Assembly (NCBI GenBank): GCA_946413695.1
Contig: CAMKLV010000004.1
Coordinates: forward strand, 1 to 64,000
Direction: 5' to 3'
Origin: Firm-04 sp946413695
Lineage (GTDB): Bacteria; Bacillota; Clostridia; Oscillospirales; Ruminococcaceae
DNA length: 64,000 nucleotides
Shown here: positions 61,095 through 64,000 of the stretch, in pieces
Position numbering within the stretch: the first letter of the stretch is position 1
How the letters are laid out: every line of letters starts with the position of its first letter
Notes under the pieces: model-generated
Told to the model about the DNA's origin: nothing
Databases searched by the model: none
Seen by the model: only the letters and a program-made list of their open reading frames with translations
Translations under genes and position numbers: made by a program

Positions 61095-61847
61095 ATGCGC
61101 GAGCTTGCATTCCGCTATCATCCGCGTTCACCGGGCGGCAACTACCGGGAATATACCGCGGAAGAGCTGAAGAATCCGGAGAAGGTGGAAAGCCTTTTCG
61201 ACCTTTGCCAGATTCTGGAGGCATATATCACCGCGGACGGCTGGCACTTTCTGGTCGCACAGCACGGCTTTCAGCGTCTTTATGAGATCGACAAAAAAAG
61301 CGGCTGGTTCGATGAGGACACGCTCGAAGAATTTGTCACGGACATCTGCGGACAGATCGAGGATGCCGAAGTGCTCCGTGAAAAAGACAAAGCAGAATTT
61401 GAAACATTGGAACTGCAATTCACGCCGGAGATGCTCCGCGACCTCAAGGCTTATGCCGAATCCAAGGGCATGAGTCCGCGGGCACTGCTCCGGACAGCAC
61501 TCGATGAATACCGCCACACACGCGGCGAGCTGCATACACCGCTCTATCTGCTCAACTTCTATCCGGATAAGGGCGAATTCTACGCGCTCAACTGCGCCGC
61601 AGAGGAACGCATCGGCTACCGGATTCAGCCGGAATCGCTGCCGCTTTCTCCGGATACAAGAGCAGCAATCCGGACGCTGTACCGCGATTATGAGCAGTAT
61701 CGCGATCCACAGAATCCCTATGCAAAACCAAGCGTCCCGCCGGAGCAGCGCGCAGCTTTCAACAAGCGTGCAGAAGCGCTCTATGAGAAAATCTCTGCAG
61801 AGCTCGGGCAGGATTTTCAGATCACAAAATTCAGTCAATGGTTCTGA
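61095..61847 (+). CDS. Hypothetical protein downstream of glnN
   Basis: 250 residues starting two bases after the glnN stop. N-terminal half acidic with a conserved-looking MRELAFRYHPRSPGGNYREY, a central helical stretch with FTPEMLRDLKAYAESKGMSPRALLRTALDEY that resembles a ribbon-helix-helix/CopG-like unit, and a C-terminal Tyr/Pro-rich part. No catalytic motif seen. Probably co-transcribed with glnN and mutY. Function unknown. Confidence 0.6.
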   Translation: MRELAFRYHPRSPGGNYREYTAEELKNPEKVESLFDLCQILEAYITADGWHFLVAQHGFQRLYEIDKKSGWFDEDTLEEFVTDICGQIEDAEVLREKDKAEFETLELQFTPEMLRDLKAYAESKGMSPRALLRTALDEYRHTRGELHTPLYLLNFYPDKGEFYALNCAAEERIGYRIQPESLPLSPDTRAAIRTLYRDYEQYRDPQNPYAKPSVPPEQRAAFNKRAEALYEKISAELGQDFQITKFSQWF

Positions 61848-62938
61848 ATCAAATGAACACAAAGGCAAAACAAAATGAACAACTCCGCCGCGCGGTTCCG
61901 CTGATGCTGCAATGGTTCGCAGAAAATCAGCGGGATCTGCCGTGGCGCCGTGACCGCATCCCCTATCATGTCTGGCTTTCGGAGATCATGCTCCAGCAGA
62001 CCAGAGTGGAGGCGGTCAAGCCATATTATGCGCGGTTTCTCGCAGCACTCCCCGATATCAAAGCGCTCAGCGCATGCGAACACGATACGCTGATGAAGCT
62101 CTGGGAGGGGCTCGGCTATTACAGCAGAGCGCGGAATCTGCAAAAGGCAGCGCAGCAGGTCATGACGGAGCACGGCGGCGAATTTCCGCATACCTACGCA
62201 GAAATCCGTGCGCTTGCAGGCATCGGGGATTACACTGCCGGTGCGGTCTCCTCGATCTGCTTTGATCTGCCGGAGCCTGCCGTGGACGGAAATGTCCTGC
62301 GCGTCTATACAAGGCTGCTCTGCGACGCCCGCTGCACCGATGAACCGGCTGTCAGGCGGGATATCCGCGAAACACTGCGCAAAATCTACGCAGAAACGCC
62401 GGGGGGCACGCGCGGCACACTGACGCAGGCACTCATGGAACTCGGCGCGACGGTCTGCGTCCCGAACGGCATGCCGCACTGTGCATGCTGTCCGGTGCGT
62501 GATCTCTGTGAAGCACGGCGCTGCGATACGGTCAGTCAGTATCCTGTCCGCAAGGAGAAAAAATCGCGCAGAACCGAAGAATATACAGTCTACATCCTGC
62601 AATGCGGCGAGAAAATCGCCGTACAGAAGCGTCCGGATTCCGGATTGCTCGCAGGTCTCTGGGAGCTGCCGCATCTCGACGGCAGACGCAAAGCCCAGCA
62701 GGCGGTCAGTGACATTGCGGACTGGCACACCGGTGCCGCGGAGCTGATCTCCCTGCGAAGCTGTACCCACATTTTCACGCATATCGAATGGCACATGACG
62801 GCAGTGCATCTGCTCGTCACAAAGATGCCCGAACGCTTTACATGGGTAACACCGGAGCAGCTTGCTTCGGAAACTGCGCTCCCGACGGCGTTCCGCATCT
62901 GTCTGCCGGATCCTTTTTCCGGTCAGAATCAAACCTGA
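61838..62938 (+). CDS. mutY: A/G-specific adenine glycosylase MutY
   Basis: 366 residues; an internal ATG five codons on is equally possible, and neither has a clear ribosome site, so translation may be coupled to the overlapping upstream gene. Catalytic Glu in WLSEIMLQQTRVE, helix-hairpin-helix with AGIGDYTAGAVSSICF and its Asp, VDGNVLRVYTRL, and a [4Fe-4S] Cys set in CVPNGMPHCACCPVRDLC (spacing 7-2-5, one more than the usual 6-2-5). The C-terminal part (about 235-360) is the NUDIX-like 8-oxoG recognition domain (SGLLAGLWELPHLDG). It removes adenine opposite 8-oxoguanine. Confidence 0.93.
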   Translation: MVLNQMNTKAKQNEQLRRAVPLMLQWFAENQRDLPWRRDRIPYHVWLSEIMLQQTRVEAVKPYYARFLAALPDIKALSACEHDTLMKLWEGLGYYSRARNLQKAAQQVMTEHGGEFPHTYAEIRALAGIGDYTAGAVSSICFDLPEPAVDGNVLRVYTRLLCDARCTDEPAVRRDIRETLRKIYAETPGGTRGTLTQALMELGATVCVPNGMPHCACCPVRDLCEARRCDTVSQYPVRKEKKSRRTEEYTVYILQCGEKIAVQKRPDSGLLAGLWELPHLDGRRKAQQAVSDIADWHTGAAELISLRSCTHIFTHIEWHMTAVHLLVTKMPERFTWVTPEQLASETALPTAFRICLPDPFSGQNQT

Positions 62939-62971
62939 CATCATCCGGTCAACATCAAAGGAGGTCATCAT

Positions 62972-64000
62972 ATGCCGCATATATCAGGCGGAGGATTCCG
63001 CGGAGGCGGCTTTCACAGCGGCGGATTCCGCGGCGGTTCACACAGTTACCGCGGCGGCACGCATTCCTACGGTCACGCTGCGCCCATCAGAAAGACGCCC
63101 TATCAGGGTGCAAGAAAATACCGCTATTTCCGTCACGAACACTGGCACTATTTCTACAAGGCTGATACCGAAAAAATGCCGCTCATCCTGCGGATTTTCG
63201 TCGGGCTGTGCTTCATGCCGGTTCTGATCATGTCTGTCTTCGGAATTGTTTTCCCGATTGTGAAGCAGTACAAACGGTTCCATCTCCGCAATACAGAAAT
63301 CCTCATCAAGGATGAAGCGCATCTTTTGCAAAATGACAGCGCCCTGCGCAAATCCATGTCAGACTTTTATAAGAAAACCAGAATCGTGCCGGCAGTTGTC
63401 ACCATTCACAACGAGGAATGGCGTGATGACTACGCCGCGCTTGAGTACTATGCCTATGACAGGTATCTCGATGATTTTGATGACGAAATGCACTGGCTGA
63501 TCGTCTACTCAGAGCCGATTACCCCCGCGCCGGAACTGACTGATCCGTACAGCAACTGGTGCTGGGCAGGCATACAGGGGGATGATACCGATCCAATCCT
63601 GACGCAGTATGCCGCAATGGAGTTCAATTCCGATTTTCACGGCAGACTTGAGAAGCGGGACGGACTTGCCGTGGAAGATCTGGCGGATGCATTCGATCTG
63701 GCAGCGGAAAAAGCAAGTGAACCGGATGATTTTCCGATTCCGCCGCTCTCCGCATCCATGATTCCTGTGTTTTTATTTTTCTTATTCACGTTTTATCTCT
63801 GCACAGGACTTTACGAATTCAAATACCGCCATGCAGAGCCCGACCCTGATTCGCCGGGCATCATTGAACATGACGCGCCCGATCCCTACGGGGAGCTTCG
63901 TGTCTACGAAAAAGACTTCTGCATGTACTGCGGTGCCGAATACTACATAGGCGTCAGGACATGCCCGAAATGCGGCGCAACTCTGCCGTTCCTGTCACCG
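62972..64000 (+). CDS. Membrane protein with TPM-like domain and zinc ribbon, C-terminus beyond window
   Basis: 343 codons are open to the right edge; start has AAAGGAGG upstream. A Gly/His/Arg-rich start (GGGFRGGGFHSGGFRGG) precedes a hydrophobic helix (about 78-95, RIFVGLCFMPVLIMSVFGIVF). A TPM-type alpha/beta domain follows (about 110-250; ILIKDEAHLLQN, YKKTRIVPAVVTIHNE, MHWLIVYSEP). A second helix (PVFLFFLFTFYLCTGLYEF) and a CxxC/CxxC zinc ribbon (DFCMYCGAEYYIGVRTCPKCG) close the visible part. Function unknown; similar to exported TPM proteins. It is the same general idea of membrane plus zinc ribbon as the island cluster, but with a different domain order. Confidence 0.65.
   Translation, partial: MPHISGGGFRGGGFHSGGFRGGSHSYRGGTHSYGHAAPIRKTPYQGARKYRYFRHEHWHYFYKADTEKMPLILRIFVGLCFMPVLIMSVFGIVFPIVKQYKRFHLRNTEILIKDEAHLLQNDSALRKSMSDFYKKTRIVPAVVTIHNEEWRDDYAALEYYAYDRYLDDFDDEMHWLIVYSEPITPAPELTDPYSNWCWAGIQGDDTDPILTQYAAMEFNSDFHGRLEKRDGLAVEDLADAFDLAAEKASEPDDFPIPPLSASMIPVFLFFLFTFYLCTGLYEFKYRHAEPDPDSPGIIEHDAPDPYGELRVYEKDFCMYCGAEYYIGVRTCPKCGATLPFLSP

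Overview
The window looks like chromosome of a cellulosome-forming Ruminococcus (Oscillospiraceae, Bacillota). This rests on several secreted proteins ending or beginning in dockerin modules, a small cohesin-dockerin protein with a poly-Thr linker, a dockerin-expansin, a type III glutamine synthetase, a spoIIGA-sigE pair, and a moderately GC-rich genome in which low-GC patches coincide with mobile DNA. The species cannot be fixed from the sequence alone.

Layout. 1-5.8 kb: type IV pilus operon on the minus strand (pilC, a pilM-pilN fusion, a pilO-like gene and a truncated-by-window prepilin). 6-7.1 kb: LacI-type regulator. 7.5-16.3 kb: secreted proteins (lipoprotein, cohesin-dockerin adaptor, dockerin-expansin, LRR/cysteine-peptidase-like/dockerin), an acyl-CoA synthetase, and a DacF-like protein that has lost all three penicillin-binding-protein active-site motifs. 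16.4-29.6 kb: a metabolic block entirely on the minus strand. It holds paaK, a four-subunit 2-oxoacid:ferredoxin oxidoreductase, a LysR regulator closing a methionine-to-cysteine (reverse transsulfuration) operon, and an SsuABC/TauABC-type ABC transporter. Here the reverse-transsulfuration operon is preceded by a short ORF with a Met-Met-Cys-Cys-Cys-Met run followed by an intrinsic terminator, which reads as a transcription attenuator. Three other promoters (transporter, oxidoreductase, paaK) share an almost identical architecture, suggesting one activator.

29.7-33.0 kb holds phage debris and an LRR-dockerin gene. 33.0-53.2 kb is accessory DNA bounded by three direct copies of a 21-bp sequence made of the 3' end of the tRNA-His gene plus the adjacent base: two tandem islands of about 10.0 and 10.2 kb. 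The first carries a tyrosine integrase, a broken D5-type helicase with iteron-like repeats, a decayed dockerin gene fused by deletion to a response-regulator stub, and two sensor-kinase-like genes. The second carries an LRR-dockerin gene, an unrecognised 1134-residue secreted or membrane protein, four membrane proteins that each begin with a double-CxxC zinc ribbon, and an IS110 fragment. The zinc-ribbon cluster is the best candidate for an undescribed system.

53.2-64 kb returns to core genome: tRNAs His, Arg and Gly, a degenerate GGDEF protein, a gene interrupted by an in-frame TGA, sigE and spoIIGA, a lipoprotein, glnN, a hypothetical gene, mutY, and a TPM-like/zinc-ribbon membrane protein that runs off the right edge.
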